Part shown: positions 21,754-35,219 of the stretch, one piece after another
How the letters are laid out: each line of letters starts with the position of its first letter
Position numbering within the stretch: the stretch's first letter is position 1
Assembly: GCA_029216955.1 (NCBI GenBank)
Contig: JANAVB010015600.1
Span: 34,786,569-34,850,568, forward strand
DNA: 64,000 nt
Reading direction: 5' to 3'
DNA from: Iris pallida
Taxonomy: Eukaryota > Streptophyta > Magnoliopsida > Asparagales > Iridaceae
The notes under the pieces: generated by a model
The model's input: the letters and a program-made list of their open reading frames with translations, nothing else
Told to the model about the DNA's origin: nothing
The model's database searches: none
Translations under genes and position numbers: made by a program

Positions 21754-22532
21754 ATTTGATAATAAGAGTACAATATGCACAATGAGTGTACAATGATAAG
21801 GGTATTCAATAAATACAATATGTAAGTGAAACGCACATCACAATATGTATTTAGTGAATACAAGGAGATAACATCTCAGAAGAAGATCCACATAGTACCA
21901 ATCCGTGATAATGATCGTGTCAGCATCAAGTACAGTAATCTAGAGCAAGAATGTAAATCTAGACAAGTATGAAACGGTCAGAGAATGTACTCACCTCGTA
22001 TCTGAATGTCTGAAGTAAATGTACCGTCCGAGATGAGGTACCTGACTCCTATTTAGAGCAACACAAGTCAAGATGTATACAGGAGATGATAAATGTAATC
22101 TACAATGCATCTGCATGCTGTCTAGGTCAAACTAGACCAAAGTCAACTCTCGGTCAACTCTAGTCAACTAGACTGGTCAAACTAGGTCAAGCCTAAGCCA
22201 AACAAGTCTAACAAGTCTCACTAGGCCTAACCAAGCCTAGTCTAGCAATCACACACCAATCACAAGTCATACTTGACTATCAACACACAATATTGGTGTA
22301 TTCATATCATACACATTGGCCATATGCCCTATAGTCCACATCACACATATTTCACATATCATATACATAACAATATATATATCTAAAATATAATACATGC
22401 ACATATTATAATATATAGGATACCTATATATTCATCTCACATATATACACACATGTCCATAAATGTATCTAATATAATATAGTGCACTCATATATTTGTA
22501 GGATACATTAAAAATGTGAGTCTAACATGCAC

Positions 22533-22758
<226 letters not shown>

Positions 22759-23010
22759 ACACATATCCATAGGGAAAAAGGAGAATGAAAGTGCATGTGT
22801 TCAAGTGTATGTGTGTGTGTGTCATGTGACATGAGAGTGTCACTTGAGGGTATGAAACCTGTGTGTGTGTGTATATATATGTGTGTGTGTGTGTGTGTAC
22901 ACATATCCATAGGGAAAAAGGAGAATGAAAGTGCATGTGTTCAAGTGTATGTGTGTGTGTGTCATGTGACATGAGAGTGTCACTTGAGGGTGTGAAACCT
23001 GTGTGTGTGT
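22759..23010. repeat. 140-bp tandem duplication in H left LTR
   Basis: The block starting ACACATATCCATAGGG at 22759 is repeated at 22899 (period 140), bordered by GT-rich runs. The right LTR has a single copy at 29300-29410. Slippage or unequal exchange between GT runs is a likely cause. Confidence 0.85.
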
Positions 23011-25502
23011 ACATGAAAAGAGAAATCAACACTAGTTATGAGTTTACACTACACATAGCACAAAACTAACCCATCTACATTACACATGTATTATACTTAA
23101 CATGCATGGCTACAAGTATACATCTTTATACATTAGAGTAGAGAATATTTAAGTTATAACTAACATGCATCTATACTTTACATAAATCTATATATATTAT
23201 AGCAATCATTTAGAGAAGGGTTACATGGCATGGTGGTTGATATAGAGTGGGGTGTCCTTGTGCAAAGGGTGAAGTTCATTCTCAGTTTAGTTCCACATTT
23301 ACATATAAACTAAAGTGAGCTATCCCATAAACTGGTGTAACTAACCACATAAAATAAACCATGTTATCTGAAAACTGCCATTAAGCCAATATTCCATATG
23401 CATACAGCTCATGCATGTCTAATACTGAAATTAACTAACATTTCGAATTAAGGGGTTGAAGGTTAACATTACATTCATAGACATTCCACTATATTGAAAA
23501 CTGAAATTGGCTTGGCAATAGGAAAAGGAAGATATATATATGCTTACATGGACAGTTCAGTGTTCGAACAACCTAAAATGAACTAACATTCAATCTAAAT
23601 ATCAGCTATGCATTGGTTCTATGTCTACATATAAAATCTGATATTGCATTTACAATATTTATACCTTATGCATTCATATATATCATTACATATATACCTT
23701 GCATTTATATCCAGCATTCATTATATACTTTCATGCATGCATTGTATATCATTCTTTCATTCATGCATTTATGCATTGCTTACATATATTACATTAATTG
23801 CATTCCTACATGCTTGCATTCAACCATATATATACATTAATGTAAAGAGGATATATATCATATATATCATTTCATTCATCTAACATATCATGCATTACAT
23901 ACTCTATATTCATTTAATATCCATACTACATAGGCTCATAGGTTACACAAAATGCATATATCGTATAGTCACTCTTTTACTTAAAACCAATACTGTACCA
24001 ATTGGGCATTCACTAAATTCTAAGATTAAAGTATGTTATAGTACTTCATGTTAGCTTTTCGAAACTTAAACGGATCGCATTTTCGTGTCCGGAAGCTCCC
24101 GGAATCGCAAAAATACCGAAACACGTTCGTCTTTCGTACAGCTGACACTCAAATAATTCTACAGAAAGTTACAGAAAGAATTTGGCTTATTAAAATATAT
24201 ATTTGGAAAGCTAACTTCGATACGGTTCTTTTAAAAAAATGGAAGATAAATCAGAGTTTTAAGCTAAAAGTTATGATATTTCTAAGTTGTTACTGCTACT
24301 AAAAACGTGGATAAAAATTATGACGAATTTGGGTAGTTTGAGACAAAAGAACACAAGTATATAACATAATATAGGAAGAACTCACTCTCTACACTAATAT
24401 ATATATATATGAGACACTATAGAACACATCTCCAATACAAAAATATGAGATTAAACATGTAATAATTCATTCATACATAACAACAACACATAGTGTGTCC
24501 AAATTTGGGGTTTTCCCACATGGACACAACCACAACACAAATGACACTCCTATGACCTCCAAATGGACACGAAATGGACACAAATAGAGATACAACCATG
24601 GGGGTCATTCCTATGGATTCAAAATAGACCTATATGCATGAGAAAATGAAAAGGAGAAGGGATTTATACCTCCCGGTAGATCGAATCGAAGAAAAACCTT
24701 CCCGGAGCGACATCGACACGTAGAGATTCCAAAAGGATACGAACGAGCTCCGAATCCTCCCAAACTTGGGTAGCTTCCTCCTTGGCTAGAATGGAGAAGG
24801 AAAGAAGAAGATTTGGTGGCGAAATGGAAGGATTTGGTGGAGAAATTGCTATGGATTGCTCTCTAGAAATTTGGGGAAGAACAAGAGAGAGAGTGTGGAT
24901 GAGAATAATGAAATGAACTTGAGCCTATCCTCTCCCAAAGTGGCTGGCCATATGGGGCTATTTGTCCTATTATGGTAAGGTCCAAAATGCCCCCACTAAC
25001 CTATTTTATTAGTATTAGGAAAGGGCTAATTGGTTGGGGCTAAATTAGTCATTCTAAAGTCTCTAATCACACTAACCTTATCCATAATAATTAGTCTAAC
25101 CTCTAACTAAAATATTTCTATCATGTGGGTCATGGCTAACTAATTTGTGGGTCCACTAAAGTCAACACTACCCCCGGGTCCCCGTTTCAAGTCAGATTGA
25201 GCTGAAATTCGAACCCGACTCAAATAACCCCAAAACAATATCATAAATAATAAAATAAATTTCAAAAATATTTCAAAAATACAAAATAACAAAAATACCC
25301 CTGTTCCTGAAAACTGGGGGTGACAAATTCCTCGAAATTAAAACCAAACAATAGTAAAATGTCAAATCACAAGTCATAATTTTAAATAGTTTAAAAATGA
25401 TTAAAAATCACCAAAAATCATAATATGAAATAATTATCAATAAATAATAATTATAATTACAAAATTTCAAAATTACCCTCATCTGAAAAACTGGGTGTTA
25501 CA

Positions 25503-25787
25503 ATCCTACCCACCTTATAAAAATTTTATCTTCGAAATTAAGATGATCGCACCCCCTTCTAGGTCAAACATAGTCAAGGGTCAATCACTAGTCAATTTCT
25601 CAACATCCAAGTACTTGGTCATCAATTGGTCAACTTCTTAGGGTTTTACCTATGCTAGCTATTTAGGTGTTGGCAACTAGAATTTAGCAAAAGATTAACT
25701 CTATAATAGACTAGCTCTTAACTTCCCAATCTTATCAAGTCACCTATAACTAAATACCTACAAGCTAAGCACATGAATACCAAATAC

Positions 25788-25832
<45 letters not shown>

Positions 25833-27520
25833 TCAAGAACAACAACCCATCACATATATCCTAAGTATATCATCAATATATATACATGACTGATCAACCA
25901 AGGGTTAAGGCAGACTAAACTTATAAGGGTCTGAAACAATGCTTAGAACTAGGCTAAGGATAAATGGTCTGAATCAAGGGGACATGGTATCTAGTGAAGG
26001 GTCTGCACACTGCCTATAAAGGTGATCAACACAAAGGGACTCAACACGAAGGAAACTTAACTAAAATGGAAAACTGAACCAAGTATAGGCTAAACAACAT
26101 GTTTATAACCCTATACAACAATGGCCTATAGATACCAACTAACCTATATCCTATATGCCAATATCATCTGCAATCTATCTATGCAAATAGACCTCTCGGT
26201 CTTAGGTGAAACTACAACTATACTCAAAGGCAGGCTCTGGTCATGGGTGCCTCACTGGAAAAGGTAAGGGAAAGTAGTAATAATCATCAAGGATGTAAGG
26301 CATACTAACATCATATGTGTAACTGGTTGGTATTATAGATAACAGGAGAATTATCTGCAATGGGTTACTATTCTAACACCAATGCTAACTATCACCTCTA
26401 GGGTACAGACACTCTACAAGTCATCATACCATTATACTATGAAGGAACTACCTATGAATAAGCTCTACAAAACTAAATATCCCTACACCTAAGTCATTTA
26501 TAACAATCAAAAGGGTATGATGTTTAAACCTTCTCAAGATACAATCTGTTAATCATATGCGTCTGTCCAAAATTATGTTGTCCAGAGTCTTCATTATGCT
26601 AGTAAGCAAGGCTACGATAATCACAGAGTCCTTGACTAAGGTACGTACCTCTAGGTTCATGGTATTTAAAAATTTTGCACTGCCGCATGCGACGACGAAA
26701 ATCTTAAATTTCTATACCCGAGAATACATCCAAAATCTGACTACATGTCCTCACTATGCCAACTACATGACTATCGAGGATTATAGATCCCATGATTTTG
26801 GCGACCTAGCCCATATGATTTTTTCAGAAGAAAAAAAACAAACACAACAAAAGAGTAACATGACAAAATTAATCAATCAACAAGGAACAGATGGAATCGG
26901 ATTTCAAGGTAATTATAAAAGACAATTGCGGGAATGGAATTGAGAAGAACGGAACTTGCAGCAAGATCTCCAACGGTCTGTGCATCCTCGACTGTCCTGA
27001 CGATAGCTTGCCCTGCTGGTTTCCTCCAGCCTGATGCTGATACTGCACAAATCTCTGATGCTGATGCTGCATGAATCGCTGCTGCTGAGAGAAACCAGAA
27101 ATGAAGGAAAAAGTCTCTATACAGACGGAGGTGCACCTCCAATATAGCAGAAATGCCAACCTGAGTTGGCACAACAGAAGCTGCGATCTCGAGGCCCTGA
27201 TGAACAGGACGAGAGGTGGCCAGCCTCTCGATAGTATCCCCCGAACCGAAACGATAAGATCGTGTCTTCATAATCATCATGAAGACAGATCAAAACAAGA
27301 AGCAATTTCTGAGAATGAAGCAAAAATCAAATGAGGACAGTTTATATTCAAGGGAAGTCAATAAGTAGCAAATTTAGATAAGAGAAATCTGATTAAGAGT
27401 TTTTTCCTAATGTGATTGAGTACCTCCAAAAATAATCCTAATCCTGCTGCAGGCTATAGTGATACTCTAGTTCGAACACCACTACATAAACTCGACCTGC
27501 ATGGGCTACCACTAAAAACG
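25503..27520 (-). mobile_element. Interior of element H with decayed gag-like remnant
   Basis: It is about 2.0 kb. At its left edge is the polypurine-type tract (minus strand, about 25545-25503). An (AT)n run lies at 25793-25830. The only coding trace is on the minus strand around 27100-26950, where a Gln/His-rich stretch (FSQQQRFMQHQHQRF) suggests the end of a decayed gag. Read on the minus strand just inside the right LTR there is TGGTAGCC, at best a degenerate primer binding site. No enzyme domain is seen in either strand. Confidence 0.6.
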
Positions 27521-29223
27521 TGTCACGAACCGCACCCACTGTGAGGGTACGAGAGCGTAACAATGTCCAGCCTACGCCGCAGTGTCGACGGTAGAACGCT
27601 GTTCTAGGTCAGGAACTATAACTAACATAATATGAATACTCTCCATAAGGAGGCCAACACAGAGGTACAACTCAATCACAATCTAAGGTAGAATGTAGCA
27701 TGATGGAAAATAGATAAGAAATCCTCAACAGAGGTACAGCAGAAAGAAATAACAAAGTCTCAACATCTCTAAAATATACAACTCTGAAAATAAGACAACA
27801 GCTAAACATGAAAAGAAAGGACAGTCTAAGCTATCTACACTATACAAGGTATCATCCTGAGCAGCTGCCTGAACCTCCCCAGGGGTCCAGGTCGCGAGTG
27901 TCAACTAGGCAAACTCCAAGTAAGGGTGCAGGGTTCCTCATCATCCTCTGTAAAATTTTCAACAGGTCCAGTCAGGACGGGAGCGAGCACAAAATATCTC
28001 ACGCAGTTCATATCATGTTAGAAAATATAAAGCATACAATAGAGTAAGGTACATAAAATGCTGAAAGAAGAATGTATATAAAAACAGCAGAGATTTGATA
28101 ATAGGAAATATCTATATATGATAAGTAAGAACTGTAAGCAACATATGATTTAGAGCACAATATGGTTATGTAAACGGGTTAGGTTATACAATAAAATGGG
28201 ACTCCTTTGTACGTGGGTGTACAATGGACATATACAATTTCTTATACAATAGGATTGATCACATAACCAATTTTACTCTTCCTCCCCAATCAATACACAA
28301 GGATCCAATTCAGTTACGTTACCTTATACAATGGCTTATACAATGGCTTGTACAATGGCTTGTACAATGGCTTATACAATGGCTTGTACAATGGCTTGTA
28401 CAATGGCTTATACAATGGCTCAATGTGATAATGAGAGTACAATATGCACAATGAGTGTACAATGATAAGGGTATTCAATAAATACAATATGTAAGTGAAA
28501 CGCACATCACAATATGTATTTAGTGAATACAAGGAGATAACATCTCAGAAGAAGATCCACATAGTATCAATTCGTGATAATGATCGTGTCAGCATCAAGT
28601 ACAGTAATCTAGAGCAAGAATATAAATCCAGACAAGTATGAAACGGTCAGAGAATGTACTCGCATCGTATCTGAATGTCTGAAGTAAATGTACCGTCCGA
28701 GATGAGGTACCTGACACCTATTTAGAGCAACACAAGTCAAGATGTATACTGGAGATGATAAATGTAATCTACAATGCATCTGCATGCTGTCTAGGTCAAA
28801 CTTGACCAAAGTTAACTCTCGGTCAACTCTAGTCAACTAGACTGGTCAAACTAGGTCAAGCCTAAGCCAAACAAGTCTAACAAGTCTCACTAGGCCTAAC
28901 CAAGCCTAGTCTAGCAATGACACACCAATCACAAGTCATACACACACCAATCACAAGTCATACTAGACTATCAACACACAACATTGGTGTATTCATATCA
29001 TACACATAGGCCATATGCCCTATAGTCCACATCACACATATTTCACATATCATATACATAACAATATATATATCTAAAATATGACACACCCACATATTAT
29101 AATATATAGGATACCTATATATTCATCTCACATATATACACACATGTCCATAAATGTATCTAATATAATATAGTGCACTCATATATTTGTAGGATATATT
29201 AAAAATGTGAGTCTAACATGCAC

Positions 29224-29301
<78 letters not shown>

Positions 29302-31866
29302 ACATATCTATAGGGAAAAAGGAGAATGAAAGTGCATGTGTTCAAGTGTATGTGCGTGTGTGTCATGTGACATGAGAGTGTCACTTGAGGGTGTGAAACC
29401 TGTGTGTGTGTGTACATGAAAAGAGAAATCAACACTAGTTATGAGTTTACACTACACATGGCACAAAACTAACCCATCTACATTACACATGTATTATACT
29501 TAACATGCATGGCTACAAGTATACATCTATATACATTAGAGTAGAGAATATTTAAGTTATAACTAACATGCATCTATACTTTACATAAATCTATATATAT
29601 TATAGCAATCATTTAGAGAAGGGTTACATGGCATGGTGGTTGATATAGAGTGGGGTGTCCTTGTGCAGAGGGTGAAGTTCATTCTCAGTTTAGTTCCACA
29701 TTTACATATAAACTAAAGTGAGCTATCCCATAAACGGGTGTAACTAACCACATAAAATAAACCATGTTATCTGAAATCTGCCATTAAGCCAACATTCCAT
29801 ATGCATACAGCTCATGCATGTCTAATACTGAAATTAACTAACATTTCGAATTAAGGGGTTGAAGGTTAACAATACATTCATAGACATTCCACTATATTAA
29901 AAACTGAAATTGGCTTGGCAATAGAAAAAGGAAGATATATACGCTTACATGGACAGTTCAGCGTTCGAACAACCTAAAATGAACTAACATTCAATCTAAA
30001 TAATAGCTATGCATTGGTTCTATGTCTACATATGAAATCTGATATTGCATTTACAATATTTATACCTTATGCATTCATATCTATCATTACATATATACCT
30101 TGTATTTATATCTAGCATTCATTATATACTTTCATGCATGCATTGTATATCATTCTTTCATTCATGCATTTATGTATTGCTTACATATATTACATTAATT
30201 GCATTCCTACATGCTTGCATTCAACCATATATATACATTAATGTAAAGAGGATATATATCATATATATATCATTTCATTCATCTAACATATCATGCATTA
30301 CATGCTCTATATTCATTTAATATCCATACTACATAGGCTCATAGGTTACACAAAATGCATATATCGTATAGTCACTCTTTTACTTAAAACCAATACTGTA
30401 CCAATTGGGCATTCACTAAATTCTAAGATTAAAGTATGTTGTAGTACTTCATGTTAGCTTTCCGAAACTTCAAACGAATCGTATTTTCGTGTCCGGAAGC
30501 TCCCGGAATCGCGAAAATACCGAAACGCGTTCGTCCTTCGTACAGCTGACACTCAAATAATTCTACAAAAAGTTACAGAAAGAATTTGGCTTTTAAAAAA
30601 AAGGAAGATAAATCGGAGTTTTAAGCTAAAAGTTATGACATTTCTAAGTTGCTATTGCTACTAAAAACGTGGATAAAAATTATGACGAATTTGGGTAGTT
30701 TGAGACAAAAGAGCACAAGTATATAACATAATATAGCAAGAACTCACTCTCTACACTAATATATATATATATATGAGACACTATAGAACATATCTCCAAT
30801 ACAAAAATATGAGATAAAACATGTAATAATTCATTCATACATAACAACAACACATAGTGTGTCCAAATTTGGGGTTTTCCCACATGGACACAACCACGAC
30901 ACAAATGACACTCCTATGACCTCCAAATGGACATAAAATGGACACAGATGGAGATACAACCATGGGGGTCATTCCTATGGATTCAAAATAGACCTATATG
31001 CATGAGGAAATGAAAAGGAGAAGGGATTTATACCTCCCGGTAGATCGAATCGAAGAAAAGCCTTCCCGGAGCGACACCGACACGTAGAGATTCCAAAAGG
31101 ATACGAACGAGCTCCGAATCCTCCCAAACTTGTGTAGCTTCCTCCTTGGCTAGAATGGAAAAGGAAAGAAGAAGATTTGGTAGCGAAATGGAAGGATTTG
31201 GTGGAAAAATTACTAGGGATTGCTCTCTAGAAATTTGGGGAAGAACAAGAGAGAGAGTGTGGATGAGAATAATGAAATGAACTTGAGCCTATCCTCTCCC
31301 AAAGTGGCTGGCCATATGGGACTATTTGTTCTATTATGGTAAGGTCCAAAATGCCCCCACTAACCTATTCTATTAGTATTAGGAAAGGGCTAATTGGTTG
31401 GGGCTAAATTAGTCATTCTAAAGTCTCTAATTACACTAACCTTATCCATAATAATTAGTCTAACCTCTAACTAAAATATTTCTATCATGTGGGTCATGGC
31501 TAACTAATGTGTGGGTCCACTAAAGTCAACACTACCCCCGGGTCTCCCTTTCAAGTCGGATTGAGCTGAAATTCGAACTCGACTCAAATAACCCCAAAAC
31601 AATATCATAAATAATAAAATAAATTTCAAAAATATTTCAAAAATACAAAATGACAAAAATACCACTGTTCCTGAAAACTGGGGGTGACAAATTCCTCGAA
31701 ATTAAAACCAAACAATAGTAAAATGTCAAAATCACAAGTCATAATTTTAAATAGTTTAAAAATAATTAAAAATCACCAAAAATCATAATATAAAATAATT
31801 ATCAATAAATATAATTATAATTACAAAATTTTAAAATTACCCTCATCTGGAAAACTGGGTGTTACA
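27521..31866 (-). repeat. 5' LTR of element H (right copy)
   Basis: It is 4346 bp, beginning TGTCACGAACC and ending GGTGTTACA on the plus strand. It matches 20888-25502 with scattered substitutions and loss of the 140-bp duplication. It is AT-rich with no coding frames of interest. Confidence 0.92.
28325..28422. repeat. 12-bp minisatellite in H right LTR
   Basis: There are about eight copies of the TACAATGGCTTG/A unit, against about five in the left LTR. Confidence 0.85.
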
Positions 31867-32885
31867 AGGATCGCATCCAACGAATGGGTTACTACTGGCC
31901 CTCTATGGTATCAGATGCCATTGAATACGTAAGGAAATGTCGAGCTTGTCAAATCCATGCCGATTTCATCCACCAGCCTTCAGAATTTCTGCATTCGACT
32001 GCTGTTTCCTGGCCTTTTGAATCTTGGGACATGGACATTATAGGTCCCATCAATCCTCCTTCTTCTAGAGGACATCGGTTCATATTAGCAATAACCGACT
32101 ACTTCTCCAAATGGGCCGAAGCTATACCTCTGGCTGAAGTTAAGACGAGCAGTGTCATCAACTTCGTCAAACACCATGTCATCTATAGATTTGGTGTACC
32201 TCGAAGGATCATCCATGATAATGGACCACAATTCATCAGTCAAAAGTTCACAAGATTCTGTGATGATCATCGGATTGACAATGTTGCTTTTACAGCCTAC
32301 AATCCTGCTGCTAATGGCTTAGCTGAAGCTTTCAACAAGACTATCATCAAGCTCCTTAAGAAGTTTGTATGTACTAACAAACGGAACTGGAGTGAAAAGC
32401 TTGGTGAATGCCTTTGGGCCTACCGAACTACGGTCCACAACCCCACAGGCTTTACACCCTTCTCTTTGGTGTACGGTTGTGAAGCAGTTCTTCCCCTAGA
32501 ACTTTAAATCCCATCATTAAGGATTGCCATTGCTAACGAGCTCACTACAGAGAACAACGATCTTCTTCGACTTCAAGAATTAGAAACGCTCGACGAAAAG
32601 CGACTATTGGCTCAACAGCATATTGAGTTATATCAAGCTCGCATCTCGAAGACTTTCAACCGCAAAGTTAAAGTCAAAGTCTTTCAGCAAGGAGAACTCG
32701 TTCTAACAGTCAGACGTCGTATGACTATGACTCATTCGAGCAAAGGCAAGTTCGACGCGAAGTGGGAAGGGCCTTACATTGTCAGCAAAGTCTTTTCAAA
32801 TGGAGCCTATCAACTTTCAGAGTTAGACGGTCGAGTTGCAATGATGCCTATCAATGGCAAATTCCTCAAGAAATACTATGTATAA
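31867..32885 (+). pseudogene. Element B integrase (remainder)
   Basis: It resumes after H in the frame left at 20887. CRACQIH completes the HHCC zinc finger. The catalytic core has Asp in WDMDIIGP (32034-32036), Asp in IHDNGPQF (32217-32219) and Glu in GLAEAFNK (32325-32327), with 35 residues between the last two (DD35E). A TAA at 32505-32507 interrupts it where element A reads Gln. The same frame then stays open to 32885 and includes the C-terminal GKFDAKWEGPYIV and FLKKYYV tail. Integrase would insert the cDNA; this copy is inactive as read. Confidence 0.9.
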
Positions 32886-32972
32886 GTGTAACAGGGATTT
32901 TATGTAAATATGGTCAGACAATTCATAAATAAAGTTTGATTTTTATTTAATCATAAACGATGTTATATAGTA

Positions 32973-33296
32973 TCAAGGAAGGTCACTATCATCCTTCTTA
33001 ATATTGGGACGCGGATCACTGCCGTCCTTATCAAAGACATAATCAGCAAAAGAGCCGAGAACATCCTTGCTGGAACCCACCAGAAACTTGCAAGCTGCCA
33101 TCCTCATGGCCTCTTCTTCTTTCGTCGTCCCTGGTTTAAGCAGGAAATCCAGGATATCCTTTGGTGGCTTGGGTGCAGACGAACCTTCGCCTGTTTCTGT
33201 CTGCTTTGGCTGGACTGGTTCAGCAAGACATTCTTCAGTGCCCGCTTCAACCTTTGGGGCGATTTTTGTCTTCTTGGATGCATCTCCGGACGACAT
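32973..33296 (-). CDS. Antisense ORF 1 of element B (homologous to one in element A)
   Basis: An intact minus-strand frame of 107 residues, starting ATG (MSSGDASKK), lies convergent to and 87 bp beyond the integrase stop. Its C-terminal half (KPPKDILDFLLKPG, EEEAMRMAACKF, DYVF, DPRP) closely matches the 97-residue antisense frame at 46603-46896 in element A, so it is under some constraint or recently shared. A TATA box lies 48 bp upstream. No known domain is recognised; it is acidic to neutral and soluble-looking. Extra antisense ORFs are known in Tat elements, but their function is not. Confidence 0.75.
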   Translation of the reverse strand: MSSGDASKKTKIAPKVEAGTEECLAEPVQPKQTETGEGSSAPKPPKDILDFLLKPGTTKEEEAMRMAACKFLVGSSKDVLGSFADYVFDKDGSDPRPNIKKDDSDLP

Positions 33297-33343
33297 CTTT
33301 ATGTTAAAAAGTGGAAGTGGTCATTCTTGTCAGATTTCTGTTC

Positions 33344-33351
33344 TATTTATA
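33344..33351 (-). promoter_or_regulatory. TATA box of antisense ORF 1 (element B)
   Basis: TATAAATA on the minus strand, 48-55 bp upstream of the ATG at 33296, implies a short leader. The element A homologue has the same motif in the same place. Confidence 0.6.
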
Positions 33352-33390
33352 GGCGAAGATTCTTAAAACAACGAAGCGACACATTCATCC

Positions 33391-33770
33391 CGACGGTTCG
33401 CCCGTTCATTATTATCCGACGGTTCGTCCGTTCATTCCATTCATCCTGACGGTTCACCCGTTCATTATCATCCGACGGTTCGTCCGTTCATTCCATTCAT
33501 CCCGACGGTTCACCCGTTCATTATCATCCGACGGTTCGTCCGTTCATTCCATCCATCCGACGGTTCACCCGTTCATTATCATCCGACGGTTCGTCCGTTC
33601 ATTCTATCCTTCCGACGGTTCACCCGTTCATTACCATCCGACGGTTCGTCCGTTCATTCCATCCATTCGACGGTTCGCCCGTTTATTCAACTCATTTGAC
33701 GGTTCGTCCGTTCAACTTGACGATTCACTTCGTTCACACATTTTGACGATTCATTATCGTTCATTATTCA
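33391..33770. repeat. Tandem array of ~26-30-bp units (GACGGTTCGTCCGTTCATT type)
   Basis: At least eleven units alternate between two forms, GACGGTTCGTCCGTTCATTC and GACGGTTCACCCGTTCATTA, with decay at the right edge. Each unit has a short dyad (ACGG...CCGT). The array lies directly upstream of the antisense ORF 1 promoter. Tat/Ogre elements are known for hypervariable tandem arrays in this 3' region that can seed satellites. The units lack non-repeated spacers, so this is not CRISPR. Confidence 0.92.
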
Positions 33771-34883
33771 CATCAGCAACTGGTCATCCTTGATTGAGTT
33801 TTCTATTGAAATAATGATATTCAATAAATTATATTCTGCCATGTCCACATTACCTCTGAGCAGATATAATAAATATAATTATTTTCTAAAAATCAAGAAA
33901 TATATCATGTCTTGCACCTCTGAATATATTTTCTATCGCTATTATTTATATCTGAATAAGATATGCAATAAATAATAGAGCCACAAAAAAATGTCTTTTT
34001 ATTTATCAAAATTCAAGACATTACAAACATACATACCGCAAAACAAGAAGATACAAAAAAGTCTTTCTAGTTGGTCGGTGGTGTCATCAAATTGGCAATC
34101 TGCTGCTTCAGAATCCGCAATCGTTCTTCACGAGATTCCATCACTCGCTTCCTGGCTTCTTCCATCCCAGATTTTTCATTGAAGGTTGACAGAGTTACCA
34201 TTCTGCGAGTGATTTCAGGTTGATGGGCCGCAACATATTCATCTCTTTCTTGGGTTAGAACATCAAGTTGTTGAATTGCAGTTTGATGTTGGATGGCCTC
34301 ATCTTCCAGCTCTTTCTGAAGACGGGCAATCTCCGCTTTCAATTCAGCAATTCTTTTTTTTTCCTTCCAGCAACAGCTATCACTTTTTTGACTTTGGAAT
34401 TGTACTCAGCAGACTTAGCAGTGAAAGTATCCAAGAGAATTTGAAAATTGACTCTCTCAACTGCAGCCTCCTGAGACATCCGTTCAAACTCGGCTTGCAC
34501 CAAAAGTTCTACCTCTCCTTTATTCAGCTCTTTGTAGCTCTTTGTTGAGGTCTCTAGTTCATCTAATATATGATCGAGAAAAGTTGCCTGAGCCTCGTCA
34601 CCTTGATCACGGATGGCATTAACTAAGAAAGAGGTTGGACCTCTAACCGTGGAGAAATCAACCTCCTCCTTCTCCATCACTCTATTTATTAAAGGCCCCA
34701 ATGAATCAAAGAAGAACTTGGTAAATGAGTGGACGACGAATTGATTGGTAGCTAGAGCACCAGGAGTAGCAGCTACTCCTGCTGACGATGAAGCGGTATG
34801 ATGTTCAGTCTCTTGTAATTGAACGGAGGGCTCTTTGAATCAGGGAACTAAAGTAGAGCTGGCTGCTCCTACCGGTTGTTCCT

Positions 34884-34961
34884 CTGCAAAATTAAAATTT
34901 TATCATTTTGCCTGTCATTGGCTACTGTCAAAGTGGATCCAAAAGTGAAAGCAAATCTTAC
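34884..34961 (-). other. Intron of the PMD-type gene (78 nt)
   Basis: The donor is GTAAGATTTG after CACG, the acceptor TTTAATTTTGCAG. It splits a codon after its first base on both sides, so the reading frame continues into exon 4. Confidence 0.75.
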
Positions 34962-35150
34962 CGTGGCTTGGTTCAGCAACAATTCTGTCATCTGTTGGAA
35001 TAGATTCCAGCCTAGCAGAAATAGCCTCAGACATCACTGCCTGGCTACTACCTGCCTCGGAGCCATATGACAAGTGACGACAGCTGCTAGCTATTGTCGT
35101 CGCAAGCAATATATCCATGCATACTGGAGGAGCTGGAAAAGATCTGAGTT

Positions 35151-35219
35151 CTGTATGGATAAGAATAAAGATGTCAGCTATTAATCTATTAAAAGAAAAT
35201 TGCTAATTTCATTCTATAC
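35151..35219 (-). other. Intron of the PMD-type gene (69 nt)
   Basis: The donor is GTATAG after CTAAG, the acceptor TTCTTATCCATACAG. The phase is again one base into a codon and matches on both sides, although the codon just before it is now TAA. Confidence 0.65.

Noticed and set aside
26557..26943. 128-residue plus frame in H interior
   Set aside because: H reads on the minus strand, and the frame resembles no retrotransposon protein.
27497..27520. TGGTAGCC beside the H LTR as an initiator-Met tRNA primer site
   Set aside because: Only the first five bases fit and it is about ten bases from the LTR end.
33391..33770. CRISPR-like array
   Set aside because: Units abut or alternate without unique spacers, and the context is a plant retrotransposon.
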